This document shows, one piece after another, positions 1 through 11,200 of a DNA stretch of 64,000 nucleotides. Source of the stretch: Acholoe squamosa (Eukaryota > Annelida > Polychaeta > Phyllodocida > Polynoidae); contig OX439044.1 of assembly GCA_949317995.1 (NCBI GenBank), positions 30,824,733-30,888,732 of the forward strand. The letters run 5' to 3'. The position numbers were made by a program, and so were the translations under genes. Position 1 is the stretch's first letter, and each line of letters begins with the position of its first letter. Below the pieces are notes generated by a model. The model was not told where the DNA came from and made no database searches. It saw nothing but the letters and a program-made list of their open reading frames with translations.

Positions 1-1560
1 GGGACATTTCCTTGAAATCATCTAGAAATGTAGTATTGTATAACCAAGTATCCATGTTATCATAAATCTTCCCAGGCATGGCATGTGAATATTGTGTACT
101 TTTTGCAGTGATTTTTATGTATTTTCTACAATTTTTCATAATTTGTCAATCATATCGACAGTAAACTGCAGCAAGGACACTTGCACTATATAGAGAAAGA
201 TCAAAAGAATATCCATGCTAAATTTGATGGTCCTAGGGGCACTGCTTGTCATGAAAATGACTCAAAGATGAAGAGGGCCGTGTCTTCGGCCAGAGACATA
301 GAAATCAGGCTGATTTTGGGTATTACTTGGCCCAAAAGGCACCCTATATCATGAGATAGAGCGGTCTAAGGAGCATAAAACCTAGGGGCCTGTGTAAAAA
401 CATCTATTGGATCAATTATAGACCATTAATTTTAGAGGGGGAGCAGGAGAACCTGTTGGTGTGTCAGGGCATTGGTTAGCCTCCCCTAACACACCTTTGA
501 TCCCTCTCCAGGGTAGCCACCCTGAGAGAATAAGGATACATGTCATTAACAGCAACAGCCTCATCTTCCTAAGGTTGAATGCCAGCGGGAATGCCAGATA
601 TGTGTGACAGGATATTATAAAGCTTGGTCCTTCCTCCGATACTCTATTAAAGTGAAGATAATGTGAAACTCGACTTGCAAGACACTTTGTGATCGCCCTT
701 ATCTTCAATGTGTCCTGAACCTTGCTCATAAAGACTGATAAGCCCTCTCCTTATCGCGGGGAGGGGATTTGCGTTGTGTTTCTCTTTACTTTCTCGCATT
801 AGGCCAAAAGAAATTCTAAATGCCCCCAAAGATTATCTACTGGTAATTTTCTTTTTCCGACAATTAATCAAAAGTCCAGGAGTTTCCCTGTTTTCCTCTA
901 CACAACTTCAAACACATAGTTTTTCCCTGCCTGATTATCGTCTTGTCTAATACTGATGTATATATTATGTTAGAACATAACAACTTCTATTCGTTGCCTT
1001 AAATCTATAGATGCATACATTTGCAATTCGATGAAAATTGTTTATGTGTGACACTGGATACACAAAAAAATGAAAAGGTTGATAAGCTGATAAAATAGAA
1101 GGATTTAATCATAGTTCTTTGTTCATAATCGGCCATAGAGAAGTTGACATACCCGTGTTACTGCATGCGAAATGTTCACGATATCACTTTTATCTTAAAC
1201 TTTCAAAAGGACGCTCCTTCGCCGCACCCCAGGAATGAGTCACGTTTTTATTGTCTTCGTGGGGAGCGGGTACTTAGTGCTAAATTGATGTTGAGATTAC
1301 ATAAATGAGATACGCCTGAGGGATTCATTGCTAGTTGTCGTGAGAAAAGCCGCCTTCCCGTCTAGAAAAAAAAAGACTGTCCTTTATAATTAATAAATAA
1401 AGATTGCGTGGTCTCTCTAGATTCCATTTCCACGTAAGGTGCAGACATCTACAAGTCGTGATTTAAAGCACTCCCTACTTCACCTGATTTACCAAGTCAG
1501 CATTCCATATCTATCTAGCCAAGATAATCTTATAAATGTAGGGACAACTATGTATTCTAT
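1..1560. other. AT-rich intergenic DNA, nothing recognised
   Basis: No exon with paired splice sites, RNA gene or transposon end could be supported here. Minus-strand open frames at 412-829 have no recognisable domain and mixed composition, so they are left uncalled. Confidence 0.5.
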
Positions 1561-1574
1561 TCACTAATAAATTT

Positions 1575-2228
1575 GCATATGATACAGTCAACGAGCCTAT
1601 AGATCTAATACACTATACAATTCTTGATACAGTTACCTCACCATGGGCATATGCTACAGTCAACGAGCCTATAGATCTTATACACTATACAATTCTTGAT
1701 ACAGTTACCTCACCATGGGCATATGCTACAGTCAAAGAGCCTATAGATCTAATACACTATACAATTCTTAATACAGTTACCTCACCATGGGCATATGATA
1801 CAGTCAACGAGCCTATAGATCTTATACACTATACAATTCTTGATACAGTTACCTCACCATGGGCATATGCTACAGTCAAAGAGCCTATAGATCTAATACA
1901 CTATACAATTCTTGATACAGTTACCTCACCATGGGCATATGATACAGTCAAAGAGCCTATAGATCTTATACACTATACAATTCTTGATACAGTTACCTCA
2001 CCATGGGCATATGATACAGTCAACGAGCCTATAGATCTTATACACTATACAATTCTTGATACAGTTACCTCACCATGGGCATATGATACAGTCAACGAGC
2101 CTATAGATCTTATACACTATACAATTCTTGATACAGTTACCTCACCATGGGCATATGATACAGTCAATGAGCCTGCCTATAGATCTAATACACTATACAA
2201 ATCTCGACACAATCACCTCACCATGGGC
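1575..2228. repeat. 72-bp tandem repeat array, about nine copies
   Basis: A 72-bp unit repeats head to tail. Each copy contains CATATGATACAGTCAACGAG, then GATCTTATACACTATACAAT, and ends CTCACCATGGG. Copies are nearly identical; variable sites include gatac/gctac, caacg/caaag and gatctta/gatctaa. The last copy carries a small insertion and diverges after 2160. High identity suggests recent amplification or gene conversion. Confidence 0.95.
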
Positions 2229-3100
2229 TTGGTCGAGTCAGAATCCATTCCGTGTATGTGGAGCATATACTTCCTTGTTTGGCTGTTCATATCTTTTCTG
2301 CTATTCTTTTTGCCCTTTTTCTTTTGGGTGTTTCTCTCCTCTTTCATTCTGACCCATGAGTTTGGCCATCTCAATTTCTACCTCACAGTTTTAAGATCGA
2401 ATTTGATGATTGTGGTGGGTGGACACCTCACTCCAATAAAGCCATCAAACACGTCAATATTTTGGTATGTGGAAAAGCATCTGATAGGGTGCACCTAGGG
2501 TTAACTAGGACAGTGTGCCTCCTTAGTGATCTTAGGAACAGCTAGGGAAGCCGAATTACCCAGGAGTTCCTTTTCTATGCCACCATCCCGGCCACTATTC
2601 AAATATTTTGGGTTCGGCAGGAGTTCATTATTGGACCCCTTCTATCATCTTGTTTAAAATTATGCGCCTACATAGATTGCAGACATGTAGAACTATGCTT
2701 TATGGAAAACAACAGGGTAATTTACTAAAGATGGCAGTACTGCAAGCCTTTAGAATGAAGGACATCACAGCGTAAAACAAATGACCCTCAACACTATTCA
2801 AACAAAAGGGCAGCCTACGTTTGGTGTGATTATATTTTTGTATAGGTCATTTTTGATCATATATTGGCCTACTTATCACTTTTCAGCACTCTCCACCCAA
2901 AATTGCCATGTTAGCCTTATCTGGGTTAAATTAGTAAGCTATTATATTTGCAATTATTCTTTTCTGTATTGAATGGTCCCATATTCATAAAACATTATTA
3001 CTTACTGTGTACACTTCAATTGAACCGGAATCAACAACTGCGGTCCTTAGATTATTCTCCATTCTCTCAGGAACTGCATTTGGGTTCCATGTTCTCCTAT
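2229..3100. other. Non-coding stretch between array and GPCR relic
   Basis: Short open frames are present but none has splice context or domain content. The T-rich stretch at 2280-2350 yields a hydrophobic translation that I regard as composition, not a gene. Confidence 0.45.
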
Positions 3101-3101
3101 A

Positions 3102-3976
3102 TCACACCATTATAGGCTTATAATATTTTAGTTTTGACATTCTCACTTTAAACTCTGTCCATAAGGCCGTCCCAGTGACACAGTATAATGGGAAACAAGA
3201 AGCAGTTCTACTGTACATAAGTATATATACATAACAGTAGCTCAATTGTACTAACATATTTATATCACCATCATATTTTATCATATATGTGCCATTCTGG
3301 TCAGTGTAAAGGGACAGGTCGTGGTAAAGTACACACTCGTTATAGCAAGGGCGACCATTCCAAGAGGCTGCTTCTTAGAATTGTGAAGTGTCCCTGATGA
3401 AATGAACTGTTTCTTTCTCTTTCTAAGCTCAATCACCACAGCAATGTTAGAAATGAACATAGTAACTGATGGAATAACGGAATGGCAAATAAGAGCAATG
3501 GCATGGTTAATGATAACTTCTAATTTGTTATCTCTGAGGTAATTGCATGTTTTCTCCTGTGACAAAACTATCCTTACAGTTGCTAATATTGAAACACGCA
3601 ATGACGATGAACAGTAGCCATGTCATGCCTACCGCTCGCCTTTTGGTGCAAATTAATTTAGCTTTGTGAGGGAGGTATACAAGTATGACATGTTCCACAT
3701 TCAAAGCCACAATGGCCCACCCAACAAAGCCCTTAAATGTAAACTGGGCCCAGATAAGAAAGTTGCAGGTCCCTAACTCCTTGGCTATATGTGCTCGGAG
3801 AAGTGTACATAGAAAGAGTATGAACAATTCATTTGATAAAATCTGGACTGTGTCTCCCACTGCAATTGCAACAAAATAGACACTTATGCTCAATTCATAG
3901 AAGGATGATGTGAGAAAGATTCATATGGCTAGAAGGTTTCCAACAAGTCCAAACACTGCTGTAATAGGCATGGTGA
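3102..3976 (-). pseudogene. Rhodopsin-family GPCR pseudogene (single-exon relic)
   Basis: Read right to left, the minus strand encodes a full seven-helix layout broken into three frames. From an ATG at 3971 comes a TM1-like segment with GLVGN, then an in-frame TGA at 3921-3923. The same frame continues through TM2 (LSISVYFVAIAVGDT), TM3 with EHVILVYLPHKAK at the DRY position, and TM4, until the frame is lost between 3601 and 3528. TM5 and TM6 follow in a second frame ending at 3281. TM7 with the conserved FPLYCVTGTALWTEF tail lies in a third frame that overlaps at 3284. Family resemblance is to peptide-type receptors of invertebrates with KAKxICTxRRA after TM3. One stop and two frameshifts indicate a dead copy; sequencing error in a real gene is the alternative. 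Confidence 0.8.
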
Positions 3977-4021
3977 TTATTAGGGGTTCCAGGCACATGG
4001 CCTATAAGACAAATAGCCTTA

Positions 4022-4120
4022 AGCCATATAGCCCTACGTCATATGGCCGAAATCCAAGTGGCCGAAACGACATATGGCCGTAATGTCATTTAGCCGAAAT
4101 TATTCTTGGCCGAAAATTCT
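4022..4120. repeat. GGCCGAAA-type short tandem motif
   Basis: Degenerate spaced copies of a roughly 18-bp motif built on ATATGGCCGAAACGAC (for example 4050-4090) sit immediately before the decamer satellite. The same motif, reverse-complemented, follows the small decamer patch at 25078-25160, so motif and satellite travel together. Confidence 0.7.
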
Positions 4121-4139
4121 CATTTACTTATTTTTCCCG

Positions 4140-5960
4140 GATACCCAAATACCACACCGTACCACACCATACCACACTCTTCAACACCCAATACCACACC
4201 GTACGACACCGTACGACACCGTACCACACCGTACCACACCTTACCACACCGTACCACACCACACAAAATACCACACCTTTCCTCACACAATAACCCACCG
4301 TACCCACCATACTACAAGTTACCACACCGTCCCATACTGACCATTACGTACTACACCTTAACACGACGTCCAACACCATACCACACTCAATACCACACCA
4401 TACCACACCATACCACACTCAATACCACACCATACCACACCATACCACACCATACGACACCATACCACACCATACCACACTAAATACCACACCATACCAC
4501 ACCATACCACACCATACCACACCATACCACACTAAATACCACACCATACCACACTGAATACCACACCATATCACACCATACCACACTAAATACGACACCA
4601 TACCACACCATACCACACTAAATACGACACCATACCACACCATACCACACCATACCACACTAAATACCACACCATACGATACCATACCACACCATACCAC
4701 ACCATACCACACCATACCACACTCAATACCACACCATACCACACCATACCACACCATACCACACTAAATACCACACCATACCACACCATACCACACCATA
4801 CCACACCATACCACACCATACCACACCATACCACACTAAATACCACACTAAATACCACACCATACCACACCATACCACACCATACCACACCATACCACAC
4901 TAAATACCACACTAAATACCACACTAAATACCACACTAAATACCACAATAAATACCACACTAAATACCACACCATACCACACTAAATACGACACCATACC
5001 ACACCATACGACACCATACCACACCATACCACACTCAATACCACACCATACCACACCATACCACACCATACCACACTCAATACCACACCATACCACACCA
5101 TACCACACCATACCACACTAAATACCACACCATACCACACCATACCACACCATACCACACCATACCACACTAAATACCACACCATACCACACCATACCAC
5201 ACCATACCACACCATACCACACCATACCACACCATACCACACTAAATACCACACTAAATACCACACCATACCACACCATACCACACCATACCACACCATA
5301 CCACACTAAATACCACACTAAATACCACACTAAATACCACACCATACCACACTAAATATGACACCATACCACACCATACCACACCATACCACACTCAATA
5401 CCACACCATACCACACCATACCCCACCATACCACACCATACCACACCATACCACACTAAATACCACACCATACCACACCGTACCACACCATACCACACCA
5501 TACCACACCATACCACACCATACCACACCATACCACACTGTACCACACTCAATACCACACCATACCACACCATACCACACCATACCACACTAAATACGAC
5601 ACCATACCACACCATACCACACCATACCACACTAAATACCACACCATACCACACTCAATACCACACCATACCACACCATACCACACTAAATACCACACCA
5701 TACCACACTATACCACACCATACCACACTAAATACCACACCATACCACACCATACCACACCATACCACACCATACCACACCATACCACACCATACCACAC
5801 CATACCACACCATACCACACCGTACCACACTCAATACCACACTCAATACCACACCATACCACACCATATCACACCATACCACACCATACCACACCATACC
5901 ACACTAAAGACCACACCATACCACACCATACCACACCATACCACACTAAATACCACACCC
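4140..5960. repeat. Decamer satellite (ATACCACACC)n with ACTAAATACC variant units
   Basis: About 1.8 kb of a 10-bp unit, CACCATACCA, interspersed with the variant CACTAAATAC. The first 250 bases are more diverged (cgtac, cttac, cctttcc) and the rest is homogeneous. All long frames through it translate to WYGVV- or TPYH-type repeats and are not genes. The reverse-complement array lies at 23680-24350. Confidence 0.97.
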
Positions 5961-6102
5961 TTAACTATCCACAAGATTTTTTCAGTTTTCGCAAGAATTG
6001 TTTATGTACGACCAAAAGTACCCCCCCATCATTATTATACCCAAAAATTTATTAAGTAATGCACTCTTGGCAGAAAGTAACTCCATGATGAAAAACAGAC
6101 TT

Positions 6103-6390
6103 AGGGAGTTATCATTTTTTAACAACAGGGGGGGGCCGGTGGGTTTGAGGGGGGGTCAGAATTTTTTCAACCCCTTGACCGGGGGGTGAGAATTTTTTCA
6201 TACCTCTGATGGGGGGGTCAAAATTATTTCACCTGTTTTCAGTGGAAAACCCCGCGCGTTACTATAGGCTAAAAAGGGACGTTCACGCGCGATTTTTGTC
6301 CCTTATGGGGGGATCGAAAAAATTTACCCCCTCGTGAGGGGGCGCGCAAACCCACCAGCCCCCCCTGTTGTTAAAAAATGATCACTCCCT
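6103..6390. mobile_element. Short G/C-rich TIR element (MITE-like)
   Basis: Inverted ends of about 45 bp face each other. The left end begins AGGGAGTTATCATTTTTTAA and continues through AACAACAGGGGGG and GGTGGGTTTG; the right end is its near-perfect reverse complement, closing at 6390. The interior is runs of G and C plus aatttttt blocks. Related sequence occurs at 24529-24796. No coding capacity is seen. Confidence 0.7.
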
Positions 6391-6653
6391 TATCATGAAA
6401 CATGTAAACAAAAAACTTCATTTCTAGTGCTCTATACTTTTTTTATTTTCCTTTTCTCTTCTTTCATCATGTCCACAGTGCAGTTCGTATTTTGTAGTTT
6501 TTATCTCCAGTTTCCTTTTAGTAAAAGTTACACAATCTCTTTTTTTTTTATTTTAAATCCTCATTTTACGCAACATAACCGTATTTTTAACTTTCTTATC
6601 TATACCCCTTTCTTTACTTTCTTTTCTTTCTTATCTGCACTTTCCCCTCTTCA

Positions 6654-8037
6654 CTATTCAAAGTCAATATCCTCTAAGTCCTTGGCTGTGCTTTCTGTCA
6701 AGGCGCAAGTCAACCTTTCACACATCTGCGCGTAGCTCTCACAAGGCAGGCAGAGCTCCACATGGCGGTCACATGTCCTGAAGATAGGGAGTCCCAATTT
6801 GTCTTCTGCCCTTTGCCGCTCAAACATAACTCTCAGGTTCCTCCTGTTACCTCCCATTACCTCTAGAACCGGCATTCCCGTTAATGCAGCATGTAAATCG
6901 CTCACTTGTACCGCACCATTCAATCCCTCTGTTTCAAAAATATAAAAAGTCAAAATAATTTATACAATTTAATACAACTTTTTTTTCATACAAAAATTAC
7001 ATATATTTTATCTAGGAATCCTTTTTTTATACCAGGAATAAGACACAAACTTCACCTGTTCTATTTCGCTTTTACCACACAGCCCTTCTCTTTTTTCTTT
7101 ATCCTAAACCATATTCCAGTAAAACTTGGAAAGAAAAAAAAAACTTGTTTTTCTACCCATACTTTTTTTCAAAATTCAAATTTCCGTTCTAACAATATAT
7201 CGTTATAACCAATTTAAGTATAAGGAGAGGTCTTGCTGGACAAGGGGTGAGATAGAACATGCTCGTAATTTAAATAAAGGGATGGGACAGAGGTTCTCCA
7301 TCGGCCAAGCATTCTATTCATTCAACATTTTCTCTAACCTTCATTTTCAAAATTACTCCGTAGTAAACAAGTTCTAGTCTATACCACTTCATTCTAACCA
7401 ATTTTATTTACTATAGAAATGTATAGTATAGGCTTATTTTTCTTTTCAAGAAAAATTTCTATTTCAAATTACTTTCGCAATCCTCAATGTACTTTATGAA
7501 CCACTGGAAACAGTCTCCTCCAGTTGCTGCCCCATTTCTCCTCTGCTCCATGTCCAGTCCGCGATCTGGTTTCACGAAGACGAGTCGTGCAATCAGTGTG
7601 GCTGCTGACATTGGGGCCTTTCTTCTGCAAAGTGCCATGAATCCCTCTTCATGTGTTCTTATGGCGTAGTGCACCGTCTCGAGTCCCTCCTCCAGTCTAA
7701 AAAAAATTCAAGGAAAATTATTTTTCCCCATCTTTTTATATAGTTTTCCTTTTCAAAGAAAAACTCGGGGAGTGTATGCCCTATTAAAAGTACCCAGTTA
7801 GGATAAAATTGACCACTCCCGTTTTAAGAACCAGCTAAGAATTACTTCAGTTCACCTTTCATAAGCAGTTTTGTGCTTCCCAAGAACGGTTTGGAAGAGG
7901 GCCAGTTGGCTTAAATTCTTTCTCTCTTCAAGATAGTTGTTCTGGTTGTACTCCTTCCTCTCAAACTGGACTCCATCCAGCAGGTCTATTGACTCCAGAG
8001 CTGCCTGAAGGTGCTCGCCGTTGTCTGCATGCTCCAG
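6654..8037 (-). CDS. Unidentified gene, last three exons (partial)
   Basis: Three minus-strand exons join with consistent phase: 8037-7856 (182 nt), 7696-7473 (224 nt) and 6928-6654 (275 nt, ending in TAG). Acceptors are ttaaag, ttttttttag and tttgaaacag; donors are gtgaac and gtaatt. The joined C-terminal portion is about 226 residues, acidic and helical at first (EHADNGEHLQAALESID, then ERKEYNQNNYLEERKN). It has a Cys-containing C-terminal part with CDRHVELCLPCESYAQMCE and ends KDLEDIDFE. I do not recognise a family. The 5' end was not found; it must lie above 8037, close to or interleaved with the plus-strand gene starting near 8.3 kb. Phase agreement and codon usage make a real gene likely; function is unknown. 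Confidence 0.65.
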
Positions 8038-8297
8038 CTTTAACGAAGAATAAAAAGAATATTCTTTTATTATTTAACCCTTTCTATACTTCACTCTCTA
8101 TATATTTTTCTTTGTTATATATAATTAGTATATAGCATTCATAAATTATTATTTTTTTAAAATGTTAATTATCTCAGTTTACTCAATTTTTAATTCATCC
8201 GACTAAATCTGCTGACGGAAGATCCTGAGAGGAAGACCTGGTTCAAATAGGCAAGACTTATATACCAAATCAAACCAATTTCAAATCAATTTCAACA

Positions 8298-11200
8298 ATG
8301 AGTTCTGTAAGAGATAATGATTTTTTTTATGTTGCAGGGAAATGAGCAGAAAAAGAGTAAAAAGAAGATTCTTAATCCATTCGGAGAGGGGTTGATGAAA
8401 GCAGCTAGTCTTCTAATAAAAAACCCTAAGGTAAATTAGGAGTTGTTTAAATTAGAATGATATATAATTTAAAAGTAGTAATTAGTTTAACCCAACGTAT
8501 ACCTGTAAAGTGCCACACCCCCTGAATTCTTCTGGTGGGGCCCCACACAGCTGAGGCCTGGCCATGAGAGGTTGGTACACCATAACACATTACTAAAGAT
8601 TCAATTTATTGCAGAAAAAGAACTCAGATATTCAGATCCGGCTGAATGAAATTGATTTGGAGGAAAGAGAAGATTCTGACGACTACAACGCAACAACAAT
8701 TTCCGGTGAATCCTCAGGGGTAAGTTGAATCCCGATGAAAAATAAAAACAAGATAACGTAATATCCCGCGTACAAGACGCGTCCTCTATGCCAAACAAAT
8801 GCCTTGTGCCTCTTATAGGATTTCTTCAAGTTGGGGGTGCGTCTTATGTTTTCCAACATCTCATTTGGGAAAATGCGCCGATGACAGCTTGACAGCCAGC
8901 AATTCGGCAGCCCGGTCGGTGTATATTTGCTCGGCGGATTTGACACCGACCGTGTGCCGATGACAGCTTGAACTCATATAGCCAGAAGCGCGGCAGCCCG
9001 GTCGCTGTAAATCTGCTCGGCGGGGAAGACGCCGACCGTGTGCCGATGACAGCTTGGACTCATATAGCCAGCAGCGCGGCAGCCCGGTCGGTGTAGATTT
9101 GCTCGGCGGGTTTGACGCCAACCGTCACACCGTGTGCTGATGACAGCTTGAACTCATATAGACAGCAGCGTGGCAGACCGGGAGGTGTACAGGCGCTCAG
9201 CGGAGAATACGCCGACCGTGTACCGATCACAGCATCCACTCATAGCGGCAGACCGGGAGGTGTTAACGCGCTCCCCCGGGGTTGGGGAACGGCTGGGCCG
9301 ATGACAGCATACACTCAACAGGTTTACACTGTAGACAAAGCGGCATGGCTGGCCGGGGTGTAGGGAACATGTGGGCCGATGACAGGATAGACTCAACGGG
9401 TTGACACTATAGACAAAGCGGCATGGCTGGCCGGGGTGTAGGGAACATGTGGGCCGATGACATCATCGACTCAACGGGTTGACACTATAGACAAAGCGGC
9501 TCCAGGGCATATATGGTGAATTTTGATCTTGTAAAGTTATGAGATTAATGTTAGTAACGATTGGGAAAGCTCAACTACCCAATTCTTTTGTTTTCCATGT
9601 GTGTCGGCCATCTTGGTTTTTGGAAACAATATCTGGTGATTTGTGAGGTTCAAAAATTATCAGACGGATGTTTGTGCCCAATTATTGAAAATATATTAGT
9701 CATTACTCACTATTTGTCAGCAATTAGTCAATATACGTCATTATTTGTAAGAACTCAGTCAGTATATGTCTGAACATTAAGAACATGAAGATTATATAAC
9801 AAAACTTAGTCCATATATGTCAGTAATTACTCACTATTTGTCAGATATTAGTAAATATATCTGAGTCTTTACTCTCCATTTATCAGCAAAAAGTCAATAT
9901 ATGTTGGTATTTACTCACAATTTGTTAGCAATTAGTTGAAATATGTCAGTATTTACTCACAATTTGTAAGCAATTAGTCAAAATATGTGGGTCATCAACC
10001 TTGGCAAAATAATTCATCACAGCTATGCTGTGCTTACCTCAAGGTTTTCCTGAAGTCATAAAAAATATGCCTCCTCGTTACAGGATGAGGATGAGACAAT
10101 GGAGAATGAAGAGAACCGACAAGGAGGGGTACACAAGATATTAAGTGGGAATAAGCAGGTAAATGATGACAAAATATGTTACTAGTCTGTCAAGGATCTT
10201 AGATGCCACATTTCCTAACTTTTTAGGTATTCCGATATTTGTAATTGAATGCGGAAGGGATTTACCTTTGGCAAAAAAGGTAAGGTTTCAAAATTTAGAG
10301 AATGTGAATTTTGCTTGACATCTTAAGTACTCCAGGTGTGACTTATCCAGAGGAAGTTTTGGGGTTTTTTTTTTTTTGGACTTAATGGGTTTTGTTAAGA
10401 TGTAATAAAATGACTATGTTATTTAAATGAATTAAAATAATCCTTGTATTATATAAAACAAAGGTTATTACTTTCACTTTACATAGTTAATGGATGAAAC
10501 ATCAGAAAGTGAGGAGGAGGAAGAGGTAGTAACCGAGCGTGAAAAGAAAAAAATCCTGGTAAGTTTAAAAGGATAAGAGATTTTATTTTTACAATAGAGG
10601 GACGCCAGTACATAAGCCAAAATTTTGCATCCACATGTTTCATACGATTAAGCCTGAGAAATGCATGTATTTTACATTAGGCGATGGGTGTATTTGTTAG
10701 GGTGATTGCCAAGCTCACAATGAATATAAGGGAGGGGAAAAGAACTCAGTGTGAAGGTATACTGAGTGTGAAAGTATACTTGTATTTAACAGAAGGAGAA
10801 GTTAAAGCATAAGCAGGAAAAGGTAAAGGAGAAGAAGGCCGGTAGGGTGTTGCAGGAACCAAGAGAGAAGAAAAGGATTGGTGCTAAAATGAAGGTAAGT
10901 TTATGACTGAAAAAAATAACACTATTTTAAAAAAAAAGCATAACTCAGTATTTGTATTATATGCTCTTTTATTGAATGCTTGAATGAAAAAACCTATGGC
11001 CTACGGGATATTACTTTGAAAGTTGGAGGAAGAGTTTGGAGAAAAGAGATAAGTATTCAAAATCTGACTACCATGTTAATCTTTTAAAAAAAAAAGCATT
11101 AGACATTATAAAGAGAAAGTTATCGTACACAGATTATTTATTAGTTCTAAGAATTCATTTTGAATATGGAATGACCATAAATAACACATATTCTATACAG

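Noticed and set aside
412..829. Two overlapping minus-strand frames of 105 and 60 codons
   Set aside because: No domain, no paired splice sites, no match to a known transposon segment.
2128..2498. Hydrophobic plus-strand frames after the 72-bp array
   Set aside because: The N-terminus is repeat sequence and the hydrophobic part is a T-rich tract; no supporting context.
4074..5897. Many overlapping frames giving WYGVV- or TPYH-type repeat proteins
   Set aside because: A 10-bp repeat without stops is open in several frames at once; no gene context or non-repeat sequence.
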